Assembly (NCBI RefSeq): GCF_041379045.1
Contig: NZ_CP166871.1
Coordinates: 2,356,001-2,420,000, forward strand
Length of the DNA: 64,000 nucleotides
Direction: 5' to 3'
Source of the DNA: Thalassotalea ponticola
GTDB taxonomy: Bacteria > Pseudomonadota > Gammaproteobacteria > Enterobacterales > Alteromonadaceae
Shown piece by piece: positions 9,256-19,943 of the stretch. Within the stretch, counting starts at the first letter, position 1. Each line of letters opens with the position of its first letter. The translations under genes and the position numbers were made by a program. The notes beneath the pieces are model-generated. The model did not search any database, was not told the origin of the DNA, and saw only the letters and a list, made by a program, of their open reading frames with translations.

Positions 9256-10425
9256 ATGATCTCTCGTTTTTCTTCTTTAAATTTCAATCTTGGTGAAACG
9301 GTCGATATGATCCGTGAACAAGTCAATGCGTTTGCCCGTGACGAAATTGCGCCACGTGCAGCGCAAATCGACATCGACAATGAATTTCCACACGATTTGT
9401 GGAGAAAGTTTGGTGATATGGGTCTACTCGGTTTAACTGTTCACGAGCAATACGGCGGTAGTAGCCTTGGGTATATTGAACATGTTATTGCCATGGAAGA
9501 GATATCGCGCGCCTCAGCATCGGTTGGTTTGAGCTACGGTGCTCACTCAAACTTGTGTGTAAATCAGATAAACCGCAATGGCACACACGAGCAAAAACTA
9601 AAATACCTGCCTAAGCTGTGTTCTGGTGAGCACATCGGCGCACTGGCGATGAGTGAGCCAAATGCTGGTTCTGACGTTGTCAGCATGAAAATTAAAGCGG
9701 AAAAACAAGGTGATGAATATATTTTAAACGGCAATAAAATGTGGATCACCAATGGTCCTGATGCCAATGTGTATGTGGTTTATGCCAAAACCGATATTCA
9801 CGCCGGTTCTAAAGGTATTACCGCATTCATTATTGAACGCGACGCCCCCGGATTTTCTCGCCATCAAAAGCTCGACAAGCTCGGAATGCGTGGTTCAAAC
9901 ACCTGTGAGTTAGTATTCGAAAACTGTCGCGTTCCCGCTGAAAACGTACTAGGTGAAGTTGGTGCTGGCGTTCGTGTGTTGATGAGTGGCTTAGATTACG
10001 AACGCGTGGTTTTATCAGGCGGTCCTTTAGGCATCATGCAAGCGGCTATGGATGTCGTTGTTCCGTATATTCACGACCGTCAACAGTTCGGTCAATCAAT
10101 TGGCGAGTTTCAATTAATTCAGGGCAAGATCGCCGATATGTACACGCAAATGAATGCGGCTCGCAGCTACGTATACGCGGTCGCGCAAGCTTGTGATCGC
10201 GGCGAAACCACGCGCAAAGATGCCGCAGGGGCAATATTATATGCCGCTGAGCTGGCTACTAAAATGGCGCTTGATGCGATTCAGATCCTCGGTGGTAACG
10301 GTTATATCAACGAATTTCCTACTGGCCGTTTGCTTCGCGATGCAAAATTATACGAAATCGGTGCCGGTACGTCAGAAATTCGACGCATGCTTATCGGTCG
10401 TGAATTATTCAACGAATCCAAGTAA
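9256..10425 (+). CDS. liuA: Isovaleryl-CoA dehydrogenase
   Basis: A 389-residue acyl-CoA dehydrogenase. The catalytic glutamate is E249 in [15 protein letters not shown], the helix-G position special to isovaleryl-CoA dehydrogenases, which separates it from the other dehydrogenase in this window. It converts isovaleryl-CoA to 3-methylcrotonyl-CoA, the first committed leucine step, with electrons going to ETF. The start has AAGGG upstream. It is 45 bases after liuR and probably co-transcribed. Confidence 0.95.
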   Translation: MISRFSSLNFNLGETVDMIREQVNAFARDEIAPRAAQIDIDNEFPHDLWRKFGDMGLLGLTVHEQYGGSSLGYIEHVIAMEEISRASASVGLSYGAHSNLCVNQINRNGTHEQKLKYLPKLCSGEHIGALAMSEPNAGSDVVSMKIKAEKQGDEYILNGNKMWITNGPDANVYVVYAKTDIHAGSKGITAFIIERDAPGFSRHQKLDKLGMRGSNTCELVFENCRVPAENVLGEVGAGVRVLMSGLDYERVVLSGGPLGIMQAAMDVVVPYIHDRQQFGQSIGEFQLIQGKIADMYTQMNAARSYVYAVAQACDRGETTRKDAAGAILYAAELATKMALDAIQILGGNGYINEFPTGRLLRDAKLYEIGAGTSEIRRMLIGRELFNESK

Positions 10426-10430
10426 TCACC

Positions 10431-10536
10431 TATCCGCGTCAAGATGCTTTGGTGCGGATAACTATGTAACGGTTTCAAACCGGATAAACGAATCTATTGC
10501 AAAGGGGTTTGCTAGCCACAAAGGCGCAATCCCTTT
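10431..10536 (+). promoter_or_regulatory. Hairpin-rich gap between liuA and liuB
   Basis: The 132-base gap, the widest in the liu operon, holds three symmetric elements: TATCCGC/GCGGATA arms at 10431-10437 and 10454-10460, the exact palindrome CGGTTTCAAACCG near 10470, and AAAGGG/CCCTTT arms at about 10501 and 10531. None has a T-run typical of a terminator. They may stabilise or process the mRNA; function is unknown. Confidence 0.4.
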
Positions 10537-10557
10537 GGTGTACCGAGAGGATATCTT

Positions 10558-12165
10558 GTGGCAGTAATAAACAGTAAAATAAATACGCGCAGCCAAGAAT
10601 TCAACGACAATACCGAGCACATGCAAGCCCTGGTCGATGATTTAAATCAACTGGTTGAAACAATTAAGCTTGGCGGTGGTGAGCGCTCAAGAGAACGGCA
10701 CTTGTCTAGGGGTAAACTACTACCTCGCGATAGGGTTTACCACCTGCTTGATCCGGGTTCACCTTTTTTGGAGTTGTCACAACTTGCCGCGCATCAAGTC
10801 TACGACGACAACGTCCCCTGTGCCGGTCTTATCACCGGTATAGGTCGAGTAAGTGGGCAAGAGTGTATGATTATCGCCAATGACGCCACCGTCAAAGGTG
10901 GCACATATTATCCGCTTACCGTGAAAAAACACCTCAGGGCACAAACCATTGCTGAACAAAACAACTTGCCGTGTATTTCGCTGGTTGACTCAGGTGGTGC
11001 AAACTTGCCAAATCAAGACGACGTATTCCCCGATCGCGAACACTTCGGTCGTATTTTCTTTAATCAAGCCAATATGTCGGCTGCCAATATTCCTCAGATT
11101 GCCGCGGTTATGGGCTCTTGTACGGCTGGCGGTGCTTACGTTCCGGCCATGGCCGATGAGTCAATTATCGTCAAACAGCAAGGAACAATATTCCTAGCCG
11201 GACCACCGCTTGTCAAAGCGGCAACAGGCGAGGAAGTCAGTGCGGAAGATCTAGGTGGCGCCGATGTCCATTGTCGCACATCGGGTGTCGCCGATCACTA
11301 CGCGCAAAACGATCATCACGCATTGCAGTTGGCTCGCGCAAGCGTTGCTAATTTAAATCGGTTAAAGCCACAACAGTTACAATGCAAAGACGCTATCGAC
11401 CCCAAATACGATAGCCGTGAGTTATACGGCATCATTCCCAAAGATTCTCGCCAACCATACGATGTACGCGAAGTGATCGCGCGCATTGTCGACGGCAGCG
11501 AATTTGATGAGTTTAAAGCGCTATTTGGTACCACACTGGTGTGTGGTTTCGCCCATATTTTTGGTTACCCTGTCGGTATCGTTGCCAACAACGGTATTCT
11601 GTTTGGCGAAAGCGCACAAAAAGGCGCTCATTTTATTGAACTGTGTGCACAGCGAAAGATCCCCCTTCTGTTCTTGCAAAACATCACCGGCTTTATGGTG
11701 GGTAAGCAATATGAATCGAGTGGTATCGCCAAGCACGGTGCCAAAATGGTGGCTGCCGTTGCCTGTGCAAAAGTACCGAAGTTTACCGTGTTAATCGGTG
11801 GTAGTTTTGGTGCCGGAAATTACGGCATGTGCGGTCGCGCCTACGATCCAAGATTTTTATTTATGTGGCCCAACGCGCGAATTTCGGTCATGGGAGGCGA
11901 GCAAGCCGCAGGTGTGTTAGCGCAAGTCAAACGCGATCAAAAACAAAAACAAGGTGACAGCTGGAGTGCTGAGCAGGAACAAGCGTTCAAGCAGCCGATT
12001 ATTGACGCATATGAACAACAGGGTCACCCGTATTATGCTTCGGCACGGCTGTGGGATGATGGGGTAATTGACCCAGCCCAAACCCGTAACGTACTGGGTT
12101 TAGCCATTTCGGCATCGCTTAACAAATCAATTGAAGATACCCAGTTTAGCGTATTTAGAATGTAA
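10558..12165 (+). CDS. liuB: Methylcrotonyl-CoA carboxylase carboxyltransferase (beta) subunit
   Basis: A 535-residue carboxyltransferase that moves CO2 from biotin on LiuD to 3-methylcrotonyl-CoA. It shows the duplicated crotonase-like carboxyltransferase fold: the N half includes the [13 protein letters not shown] segment, and the C half includes [18 protein letters not shown] and [16 protein letters not shown], the last two typical of MCC rather than propionyl-CoA carboxylase. The start is GTG with AGAGG 8 bases upstream. Length is standard for the subunit. Confidence 0.95.
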   Translation: MAVINSKINTRSQEFNDNTEHMQALVDDLNQLVETIKLGGGERSRERHLSRGKLLPRDRVYHLLDPGSPFLELSQLAAHQVYDDNVPCAGLITGIGRVSGQECMIIANDATVKGGTYYPLTVKKHLRAQTIAEQNNLPCISLVDSGGANLPNQDDVFPDREHFGRIFFNQANMSAANIPQIAAVMGSCTAGGAYVPAMADESIIVKQQGTIFLAGPPLVKAATGEEVSAEDLGGADVHCRTSGVADHYAQNDHHALQLARASVANLNRLKPQQLQCKDAIDPKYDSRELYGIIPKDSRQPYDVREVIARIVDGSEFDEFKALFGTTLVCGFAHIFGYPVGIVANNGILFGESAQKGAHFIELCAQRKIPLLFLQNITGFMVGKQYESSGIAKHGAKMVAAVACAKVPKFTVLIGGSFGAGNYGMCGRAYDPRFLFMWPNARISVMGGEQAAGVLAQVKRDQKQKQGDSWSAEQEQAFKQPIIDAYEQQGHPYYASARLWDDGVIDPAQTRNVLGLAISASLNKSIEDTQFSVFRM

Positions 12166-12178
12166 TAAGGGCAACGCT

Positions 12179-13003
12179 ATGACTCAGATATTAAACGAGA
12201 TTGCTGCTAGCCAACACTTTGTCGACCTATCCATCGACGAGCGCGGGGTGGCACATATCACCTTAAACAATCCACAAAAACACAATGCCTTTGACGATAG
12301 CGTTATTGCTAGATTAACTAGCATTTTCGACTGTATTGAACAATGCGATGACATACGCGTCGTAGTGTTAGCAGCGAATGGCAAGAGCTTCAGCGCTGGT
12401 GCCGATTTGATGTGGATGAAACGCATGGCATCTTACAGTCGAGATGAAAACCTCGCCGACGCCAATGCCTTGGCCACCATGCTACAACGCCTCAACTTTT
12501 TGAACAAACCAACGATTGCCAAGGTGCAAGGAGCCGCATTTGGTGGTGCAGTGGGGTTGGTCGCCTGTTGTGACGTAGTACTAGCGAGCTCACACGCCAA
12601 ATTTTGCCTGTCAGAAGTTAAGTTGGGATTAATTCCTGCGACGATCAGCCCTTATGTCATTCAAGCCATGGGCGTTAAGGCAGCGCGCCGCTACTTTCAA
12701 ACCGCAGAGCGCTTTGATGCCAATAAAGCTCAGCAATTGGGTTTAGTTGATGACGTCTTAGCACCACAACAACTCGATGAAATGACCGACAATATCGTCA
12801 CAGCGCTACTCGCTAACAGCCCAAAAGCCGTTGCACAAGCCAAGCAATTGGTATTCGATGTGGCCTATCAAACCATTGATAAAGCGCTGATGTCGACAAC
12901 GAGCGAACGCATCGCCAATATTCGCGTCAGTCCCGAAGGACAAGAAGGTTTGGCTGCTTTTTTTGAGAAGCGCCAACCGAGCTGGATAAACAGCAAACAA
13001 TAA
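12179..13003 (+). CDS. liuC: Methylglutaconyl-CoA hydratase
   Basis: A 274-residue enoyl-CoA hydratase-family protein that converts 3-methylglutaconyl-CoA to HMG-CoA. Oxyanion motifs are FSAGADLMWM and GAAFGGAVGLVACCD, and the later SEVKLGLIPATISPYV segment matches the family. The longer frame opening at 12131 lies inside liuB; the ATG at 12179, with TAAGG in front and 13 bases after the liuB stop, is the better start. It sits between the carboxylase subunit genes, as usual in liu operons. Confidence 0.93.
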   Translation: MTQILNEIAASQHFVDLSIDERGVAHITLNNPQKHNAFDDSVIARLTSIFDCIEQCDDIRVVVLAANGKSFSAGADLMWMKRMASYSRDENLADANALATMLQRLNFLNKPTIAKVQGAAFGGAVGLVACCDVVLASSHAKFCLSEVKLGLIPATISPYVIQAMGVKAARRYFQTAERFDANKAQQLGLVDDVLAPQQLDEMTDNIVTALLANSPKAVAQAKQLVFDVAYQTIDKALMSTTSERIANIRVSPEGQEGLAAFFEKRQPSWINSKQ

Positions 13004-13020
13004 TCGATACAGGGATTTTT

Positions 13021-15027
13021 ATGTTTACAAAAATTTTAATTGCTAACCGAGGTGAAATCGCCTGTCGCGTTATTCGTACAGCAAAACAAATGGGTATTTT
13101 AACGGTTGCTGTTTATTCTGATGCCGATCGTGATAGCCTGCACGTAGAAATGGCGGATGAAGCGGTGTATATCGGCCCTTCACCATCAAGAGAATCCTAT
13201 TTACAAGGGCAAAAGGTTATCGACGCAGCCCTGCGAACTGGCGCCCAAGCCATTCATCCTGGCTATGGTTTTTTATCGGAAAACAGTGAATTTTGTCGCC
13301 TGTGCCAAGACCACAATATTACCTTTATCGGTCCCCCGGTAGGCGCTATCGAAGCCATGGGCTGTAAGTCGGCGGCAAAAACCATAATGCAACAAGCCAA
13401 TGTGCCTTTAGTGCCAGGTTATCACGGCGAAGATCAAAGCGAAGCCGTGTTAAAAGCCGCTGCCGATCAGATGGGCTACCCGGTGTTATTAAAAGCAACC
13501 GCTGGTGGTGGTGGCAAAGGAATGCGCCAAGTTTGGTCTGAAGCTGAATTTAATAGTGAACTCGCTGCCGCCAAACGCGAAGCGATGTCTTCGTTTGGCG
13601 ATCAACAAATGCTGGTTGAAAAATATTTGACCCAGCCTCGTCATGTCGAAATTCAAGTGTTTTGCGATGGCCGTGGCAACGCGGTGTATTTATTTGAACG
13701 AGACTGTTCTGTACAACGTCGTCACCAAAAAGTCATCGAAGAAGCACCAGCACCAGGGATCAGCGACACTTTGCGCCGACAAATGGGCCAAGCGGCAATT
13801 CAAGCGGCTCAAGCCATTGGTTATCAGGGTGCTGGCACGGTAGAGTTCTTGTTAGACGTTGATGATTCGTTTTACTTTATGGAAATGAATACGCGACTAC
13901 AGGTTGAGCACCCAGTCACCGAGAAAATCACTCAACAGGACTTGGTTGAATGGCAACTGCGTGTTGCCGCCGGCGAAGCGTTGCCTTGCACCCAACAACA
14001 ATTATCGATTCACGGTCACGCCTTTGAAGCGCGTATCTATGCCGAAGATGCCGATAATGACTTTCTTCCGGCGACAGGCAAAGTGGCCTTTTTATCCACG
14101 CCGAGTGAAACCGAGTATGTCCGTATCGACTCGGGTATTCGCCAAGGAGACGAGATCAGTGTGTACTACGACCCTATGGTGGCGAAGCTTATTGTCTGGG
14201 ACGAAGACCGAGACAAAGCGCTACAACGACTGCAAAAAGCATTGATGGAATATCGAATCCAAGGGGTAACCACGAACATCAACTTTTTACATAATTTGGC
14301 CACCAGTCAGCCGTTTATCGATGCCGAACTCGACACCAGTTTTATCGACAAGCATCGCGACATAGTGTTTGCAAGTCAAGATCAAACGCCAATCGACAAC
14401 TTGCCTATTGCGGCATTGTGTGTGCAGTTACAACAGGAACGAGAACGCGCTGTTTATGCCAATTCACGAGATGTTCATTCACCGTGGAACGCGCACAACA
14501 ATTGGCGTTTAAATGGGGCGGCCATCAATCGCTTTGAACTTGAATATCAGGACTGTATTTATCCTGTCAGTATCGAGCGCAATGACAGCAACGAGTCGAC
14601 GCAATACACCATATCGGTTGCTGAGGTCACGGTAACTGCGCGAGGTTGGTTGCAAGGCGACTGTTTAACGGCGAGTATTGATGGTCACAACCGTCGCTTT
14701 CAAGTCAGCAAACACCAACAGCGAATAAGCCTTTTTGGCGAATTCGGTGCCATCGACGTTAAACTGAGCGACGAGCACCACGTTGGCGAGGAAGAGCAAA
14801 CAGCGGGGGACTTCTCGGCACCGATGAATGGTACCATGGTTACTGTACTGGCCAAGCCCGGTGAACAAGTAGTCAAAGATCAACCATTATTGGTCATGGA
14901 AGCGATGAAAATGGAACACACCATCAAAGCACCGTACCCTGGGGTTGTAAATGAATTTTATTTTGCTCCTGGCGATCTGGTTGATGGCGGTGCCCAGCTA
15001 TTGTCATTTAGCGCATTAGAGCAGTAA
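13021..15027 (+). CDS. liuD: Methylcrotonyl-CoA carboxylase biotin-containing (alpha) subunit
   Basis: A 668-residue protein with an N-terminal biotin carboxylase domain (about 1-450; glycine-rich ATP loop KATAGGGGKGM near 159-169; FMEMNTRLQVEHPVTE near 288-303), an MCC-type linker and a C-terminal biotinyl domain with the acceptor lysine K630 in VMEAMKMEH. It carboxylates biotin using ATP and bicarbonate and pairs with LiuB. It begins 17 bases after liuC and is directly followed by liuE. Confidence 0.96.
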   Translation: MFTKILIANRGEIACRVIRTAKQMGILTVAVYSDADRDSLHVEMADEAVYIGPSPSRESYLQGQKVIDAALRTGAQAIHPGYGFLSENSEFCRLCQDHNITFIGPPVGAIEAMGCKSAAKTIMQQANVPLVPGYHGEDQSEAVLKAAADQMGYPVLLKATAGGGGKGMRQVWSEAEFNSELAAAKREAMSSFGDQQMLVEKYLTQPRHVEIQVFCDGRGNAVYLFERDCSVQRRHQKVIEEAPAPGISDTLRRQMGQAAIQAAQAIGYQGAGTVEFLLDVDDSFYFMEMNTRLQVEHPVTEKITQQDLVEWQLRVAAGEALPCTQQQLSIHGHAFEARIYAEDADNDFLPATGKVAFLSTPSETEYVRIDSGIRQGDEISVYYDPMVAKLIVWDEDRDKALQRLQKALMEYRIQGVTTNINFLHNLATSQPFIDAELDTSFIDKHRDIVFASQDQTPIDNLPIAALCVQLQQERERAVYANSRDVHSPWNAHNNWRLNGAAINRFELEYQDCIYPVSIERNDSNESTQYTISVAEVTVTARGWLQGDCLTASIDGHNRRFQVSKHQQRISLFGEFGAIDVKLSDEHHVGEEEQTAGDFSAPMNGTMVTVLAKPGEQVVKDQPLLVMEAMKMEHTIKAPYPGVVNEFYFAPGDLVDGGAQLLSFSALEQ

Positions 15028-15984
15028 ATGAGTAACATTACGCACATGAATAAACACAACAATCACCCCCTAGAAATTCTACCAAGTCAGGTTAAAATCG
15101 TTGAAGTTGGACCGCGTGATGGTTTACAAAATGAAGCGCAGTTTATCGAGGCTAAAGACAAGGTCAGCTTGATCAACAAGCTAACCGAAGCAGGTTTGAG
15201 TTACATCGAAAGCGGTAGCTTCGTATCGCCTAAATGGGTGCCGCAAATGGCGACATCAACGGCGGTATTCGAGACCATTAAACGAGGTGCTAACGTTACC
15301 TACGCCGCGTTGACGCCCAATATGAAAGGGTTCGAGTCAGCCTTAGCGGCGGGTGTTGATGAAGTGGCTATTTTTGCCGCGGCATCTGAGCGCTTTAGCG
15401 AAAAGAACATCAACTGCTCTATCGAACAATCGATACAGCGTTTCATCCCAATAATGCAAGCGGCTAAAGCTCACAATATGAAAGTAAGAGGCTATGTGTC
15501 TTGTGTGTTGGGGTGTCCGTATGAGGGTGATATCAGCGCTAAAAAAGTGGCGGAGGTAAGCAAAGCGCTTATTGATATGGGCTGTTACGAAGTATCGTTA
15601 GGTGACACCATTGGTGTTGGCACGCCACAGCGAGTGAAACAGTTACTAGCAGAGGTAAGTAAACGCGTTGCGTTAGAGCAGTTAGCGGTACACTTTCACG
15701 ATACCTATGGACAAGCACTGGCTAATATTTACGCGGCATTGCAAATGGGCGTCAGTGTTATTGATAGTTCGGTTGCCGGACTCGGTGGCTGTCCTTACGC
15801 AAAAGGAGCATCAGGTAATGTTGCGACTGAAGACGTGGTTTATATGCTGAACGGCTTGGGGATCGAACACGGCATTAATTTTGATGCCTTGCTGCAAGCG
15901 GGTTGGTTTATTAGCGACACCCTCAACAAAGCGCCAACGTCTAAAGTGTCTCAGGCTTATCGTCATCAATGTGACGCCACCTAG
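15028..15984 (+). CDS. liuE: Hydroxymethylglutaryl-CoA lyase
   Basis: A 318-residue TIM-barrel lyase that splits HMG-CoA into acetyl-CoA and acetoacetate, ending leucine breakdown. [12 protein letters not shown] (near 26-37) supplies metal and catalytic residues, and the essential cysteine is C255 in [19 protein letters not shown]. The ATG directly abuts the liuD stop, which suggests translational coupling; an in-frame ATG at 15046 is an alternative. A bidirectional terminator follows. Confidence 0.95.
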   Translation: MSNITHMNKHNNHPLEILPSQVKIVEVGPRDGLQNEAQFIEAKDKVSLINKLTEAGLSYIESGSFVSPKWVPQMATSTAVFETIKRGANVTYAALTPNMKGFESALAAGVDEVAIFAAASERFSEKNINCSIEQSIQRFIPIMQAAKAHNMKVRGYVSCVLGCPYEGDISAKKVAEVSKALIDMGCYEVSLGDTIGVGTPQRVKQLLAEVSKRVALEQLAVHFHDTYGQALANIYAALQMGVSVIDSSVAGLGGCPYAKGASGNVATEDVVYMLNGLGIEHGINFDALLQAGWFISDTLNKAPTSKVSQAYRHQCDAT

Positions 15985-16026
15985 GGCGTCTCTGGTAACG
16001 ACGCTCAAAGTTTACGACAACGGCGA

Positions 16027-16077
16027 AAAAAAGTACTCTGTTCACGGTGAGTTCATCGTTGGTCAGAGTACTTTTGT
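16027..16077. terminator. Bidirectional Rho-independent terminator
   Basis: A perfect 12-bp stem (AAAAGTACTCTG 16029-16040 with CAGAGTACTTTT 16064-16075) has A and T runs on opposite sides. It separates the convergent liu operon and the OmpA-like gene and can serve both. Confidence 0.8.
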
Positions 16078-16086
16078 ATATCGCAA

Positions 16087-16752
16087 TTAACTGGCTGGAA
16101 TAATATTAATTTCTACGCGACGGTTACATTGACGCTGTTGCGCAGTGTCATTGCTACACAATGGCCATTGTTCGCCGAAGCCTTCGGCAATTAACCGGTT
16201 GCGAGTTACGCCTTGTTGGCTAAAGTAGTTTAGTACTGCCATGGCGCGTTGCTCTGATAGCAACTGATTTGATTGTTCACTGCCAACACTGTCGGTGTGA
16301 CCAGCAATGTGGATTCGCGTTTGAGGAAACTCTTTCAATACTTCAACAATACCGTCTAACGTCGGGTTGATCTGTGCTTGTAAAAAGTACGAGCCCGTAT
16401 CAAAGCCGATACCGTTACTCATCACTAACTGCAGTTGGTTCTCACCAACGCGTTTTACTTGCACCCCAGAAGCAAGCATCTTTTGACGTAAAATGCGCTC
16501 TTGTTGATCCATTTTATAGCCAACACCAGCACCGATCGCCGCACCACCAATAAGCCCTTGGAGAACGCCTTTCTTGCGATCGCTCTTGCTCGCAGTTGCG
16601 GCACCAATAATGGCGCCACCAATTGCCCCCGTTATTGCGCCCATGGTAGTTGCATTGGTTTCGGTCTGTCCTGTATGAGCATTTTCACGGGTGGTTTGAC
16701 ACCCTGTTAAAACCAGTGAACCAAGCATTATGGCTATCGTTGTTTTTTTCAT
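16087..16752 (-). CDS. OmpA-family outer-membrane lipoprotein with glycine-zipper domain
   Basis: A 221-residue lipoprotein: signal peptide with lipobox LTGC (acylated C18), a glycine-zipper segment (about 38-80, repeated GAIxGAIGGA and GLIGGAAIGAGVG) and a C-terminal OmpA peptidoglycan-binding domain (about 115-221; HTDSVGSEQSNQLLSEQRA). It resembles YiaD. The start at 16752 is chosen over an upstream frame because it gives the signal peptide and follows an AAGGGA ribosome site. It probably anchors the outer membrane to the cell wall. Confidence 0.88.
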   Translation of the reverse strand: MKKTTIAIMLGSLVLTGCQTTRENAHTGQTETNATTMGAITGAIGGAIIGAATASKSDRKKGVLQGLIGGAAIGAGVGYKMDQQERILRQKMLASGVQVKRVGENQLQLVMSNGIGFDTGSYFLQAQINPTLDGIVEVLKEFPQTRIHIAGHTDSVGSEQSNQLLSEQRAMAVLNYFSQQGVTRNRLIAEGFGEQWPLCSNDTAQQRQCNRRVEINIIPAS

Positions 16753-16904
16753 AAGCTTCCCTTTCGGTATGTTAGATATGAACATCAGCTCTGCTCTCTC
16801 GTAACTGAGCTGACAAAAATTGCGCTCATCATACCTTTGCCGAATGCAAAAACAAATAGCCACAAGCCGTTTAACACGCGCTAGACAACTAACCGTACAA
16901 AAAA

Positions 16905-19900
16905 CTAGCGATAACGCACTCTATACAGCATGGCGTAAAGCACGGGGACGGCAATTAACGTTAAAATGGTGGCAAACGCCAAGCCCCCCATAATGGTTAC
17001 CGACATATCGGCAAAAAACGGATCGCTGAGCAATGGTGCCATACCTAAAATCGTGGTGATCGCCGCCAACGACACGGGGCGAAGACGACTGATACTGGCG
17101 TCTACTATGGCTAGCTTCTCAGCTTTGCCCTCTTGTCGTTGCAAATCGATTTCTTCAAGTAACACAATGGCGTTTTTAATGAGCATGCCAAATAGACTTA
17201 AAAAGCCCAGCAGTGCCATAAAACTGAAGGCCAAGTTGGTCACGTACAAACCTGCGACAACGCCAACCACAGCCATTGGCACAATCAGCCAAATGATCAG
17301 CGGTTGTCGTGCTCTACCAAACAGTAGCACGCTGATCACAAACATCGCCAAAAACCCGGCTGGCAAGCCTTTACCCAGCGCTTGCTGAGCGTCTTTGGAA
17401 GCTTCGTATTCTCCGCCCCATTGAAGTTCATAGCCCGGCGGTAATTCGATGCTTTCAATCACTGGACGAATTCTTGCCAAGGCTGAAGCTGCGGTTTCAT
17501 TAAAGCCAGGGTCAGCGTGAACAGTGATCGTGCGAATGCGATTTCTGCGGCGAATTTGCACCTCTTCACTAACTAATTCAATACCTTTCGATACTTGTCT
17601 AAACGGCACGTATTGACGCTGTTGCAATGACCACACTTGCGCATTTTCTACCGCCTTTATCGGGTCTTCATCGGCATTGGCCATTTTGGCGATAATTTTA
17701 TAGCGATAATCGCCATCTTGTAATTGTCCCAACTGTAGGCCTGAGCTTGCATATTGCATTGCATCATTAAAATCACTGCGAGAAATGCCGGCGACACCGG
17801 CGCTAACTTCGTCGTAGTGACCGTTAAGTGCTTTGCCTTTATCTCGCCAATCGTGCCGTATATCGCGAACTTGACCGTCGTCTCTCAGTTTGGCAACGGC
17901 TTGCTCAGCTAACTGACGAAGTACCTCACTGTCTGGACCGGAGAATCGCGCGGCCAATTTAGCACCATTACTCGGACCGAACTGCATACGCTCCGAATAC
18001 CAGTTGGCATCTAAGTCCAACGTGGGTAACTGACGCAGTAAACGCTTGGTAAGATTTTCTATTTGCTCACTGCTCTTGGCGCGAACCATTAATAAGCCAT
18101 AACTTTCATTTGGCGATTGAGGGGCATACGTTAAGGTATAACGAGCTGCTCCTTGACCGACAAAACTGGTCACTGACTCAACGTCTGACAGCCCTAACAC
18201 GCTTTGCTCGGCCAACTTAATGACCACATCTGTGCTGCGAATATCCTGATCTTGAGGTCCCCAATAGTGAATAAAGAAAATTGGCGTATTCGAGGGAGGA
18301 AAAAAGCCTTGCTTGAGTTTCGAAAAACTGGCCATAGAGCCGATAGTCACCAGCAACAAAACCAGCATGGTAATACTCCGATGGCGAAGACACCAACTAA
18401 GCCCACGATGATAACCTGCTAACAAGCGATTTTTACGGTCATGTTGATCGCCATCACCACTGCCCACTTGATAAAAGTAAGCACCGAATAACGGGGTAAC
18501 AAACACCGCTAACAGCCAGCTTAGCAACAGTGATATCAAGATAACCGCAAACAGCGAATAAAGAAATTCTCCCGTTGAATCGTTAGAAAGGCCGATTCCT
18601 GAGAAGGCGGCAATTCCGATAACTGTCGCCCCAAGTAACGGCCACTGGGTGCGTTTTAAAATAAATGTCGCAGCCTCTGTCGCATTCTTGCCGGCGCGCA
18701 TGCGCAACATCATTCCCTCAGCGACGACGATGGCATTGTCAACCAACATTCCCATGGCGATAACCATGGCACCAAGTGAAATTCGCTGCAGTTGTAACCC
18801 CAGTTGCCACATAATTAAAATGGTGCCCATGACGGTTACTACAAGTATTGAGCCAACCACAACGCCCGAACGCCAGCCCATAAATACACATAAGGTGATA
18901 ATGACCACTGCAACCGACATAAATAAATTTTCAACGAATCCCGATACGGCTTGATCAACTACTTGCGCTTGATCGTAAATCGGCTGCAAGGTTAGACCGA
19001 GTGGTAGCTGAGCGATAAGTTGGTTAATTTTCTGGTTCACTCGCTGACCAACGTCGACAATATTAACATCGTCAACGGCGGCCACCGCTAAAGTGATCGC
19101 ACTATGGCCTTGGTAGCGAATAATCGTGCTTTGTACGTCAACCGGTTCAAGTTTTATTTGCGCAATGTCTTGCAGTTTAATGGTGCGATTAGTACCTGGA
19201 ACGACGAGAGGCAACTGGTTTATTTCATTGAGCTTATTGGTTGGATTTTCCACCAATATTCGCACCTTCTTATCGCCAACTTGCAGCCGTGCACCGCTCG
19301 CTGGTGATAGATTATTGGCGAGTAGATTAACCACATCGGGAAATGACACTCCTAAACCGGCAATGTGATTTGGATCCATGTAGGCTACGATTTGCTCTTG
19401 CAGAACACCTTGAACATCGACTTTGCTCACCCCCGGTACGGTCAGTAAGTCACGGCGGATGATACGCGCAAATTCGCGCATTTGCCCTGGGCTAAAGTCT
19501 GGCGCAGTGAGTGCGTAATACAAGCCGTACACATCTCCGTAATCATCGTACACTATAGGCGTACCGCTGCCTTGTGGCAAAGACGGTTTTAAATCGACTA
19601 AACGCTTGCGCAATTCATCCCACACCTGGGGTAATTCACGTGAGTCGTAGTGCGATTGCATTTCAACCGTAACCTCCGATACACCGGGCTTGGATATAGA
19701 GGTCAGGCGACGCAGTTGTGACATTTGCTGCAACGCGATTTCAACCGGCTCGGTTACTTCTTGCTCAACTTGTTCTGCACTTGCCCCTTGATAAGGGGTG
19801 ATAACTTTAATCGTTTTTATGGTAAAGGCAGGATCTTCAAGGCGCCCGATTTTCTCTAAGCCAATCACGCCACCAACTGTGAAAATGACGATCAACAACC

Positions 19901-19943
19901 AGATGTTTACCGGACGCGTAATCGCGTAATGAGCAATATTCAT
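16905..19943 (-). CDS. RND-family efflux transporter permease
   Basis: A 1012-residue inner-membrane proton-driven pump of the AcrB superfamily: one N-terminal TM helix, a large periplasmic loop, TM2-6, a second loop and TM8-12. The TM4 motif is VDNAIVVAEG, so the second acidic residue of the classical DD pair is Asn, placing it in a divergent subfamily shared with the pump at 54969-58064. It overlaps the end of its adaptor gene by one base (TAATG). Substrate cannot be told from sequence. Confidence 0.92.
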   Translation of the reverse strand: MNIAHYAITRPVNIWLLIVIFTVGGVIGLEKIGRLEDPAFTIKTIKVITPYQGASAEQVEQEVTEPVEIALQQMSQLRRLTSISKPGVSEVTVEMQSHYDSRELPQVWDELRKRLVDLKPSLPQGSGTPIVYDDYGDVYGLYYALTAPDFSPGQMREFARIIRRDLLTVPGVSKVDVQGVLQEQIVAYMDPNHIAGLGVSFPDVVNLLANNLSPASGARLQVGDKKVRILVENPTNKLNEINQLPLVVPGTNRTIKLQDIAQIKLEPVDVQSTIIRYQGHSAITLAVAAVDDVNIVDVGQRVNQKINQLIAQLPLGLTLQPIYDQAQVVDQAVSGFVENLFMSVAVVIITLCVFMGWRSGVVVGSILVVTVMGTILIMWQLGLQLQRISLGAMVIAMGMLVDNAIVVAEGMMLRMRAGKNATEAATFILKRTQWPLLGATVIGIAAFSGIGLSNDSTGEFLYSLFAVILISLLLSWLLAVFVTPLFGAYFYQVGSGDGDQHDRKNRLLAGYHRGLSWCLRHRSITMLVLLLVTIGSMASFSKLKQGFFPPSNTPIFFIHYWGPQDQDIRSTDVVIKLAEQSVLGLSDVESVTSFVGQGAARYTLTYAPQSPNESYGLLMVRAKSSEQIENLTKRLLRQLPTLDLDANWYSERMQFGPSNGAKLAARFSGPDSEVLRQLAEQAVAKLRDDGQVRDIRHDWRDKGKALNGHYDEVSAGVAGISRSDFNDAMQYASSGLQLGQLQDGDYRYKIIAKMANADEDPIKAVENAQVWSLQQRQYVPFRQVSKGIELVSEEVQIRRRNRIRTITVHADPGFNETAASALARIRPVIESIELPPGYELQWGGEYEASKDAQQALGKGLPAGFLAMFVISVLLFGRARQPLIIWLIVPMAVVGVVAGLYVTNLAFSFMALLGFLSLFGMLIKNAIVLLEEIDLQRQEGKAEKLAIVDASISRLRPVSLAAITTILGMAPLLSDPFFADMSVTIMGGLAFATILTLIAVPVLYAMLYRVRYR

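Noticed and set aside
12131..12178. Upstream extension of liuC into liuB
   Set aside because: The ATG at 12179 has a proper ribosome site and matches the family N-terminus; the extension is liuB coding sequence in another frame.
16753..16863. Upstream extension of the OmpA-like protein
   Set aside because: It would bury the lipoprotein signal peptide; the start at 16752 has a clear ribosome site.
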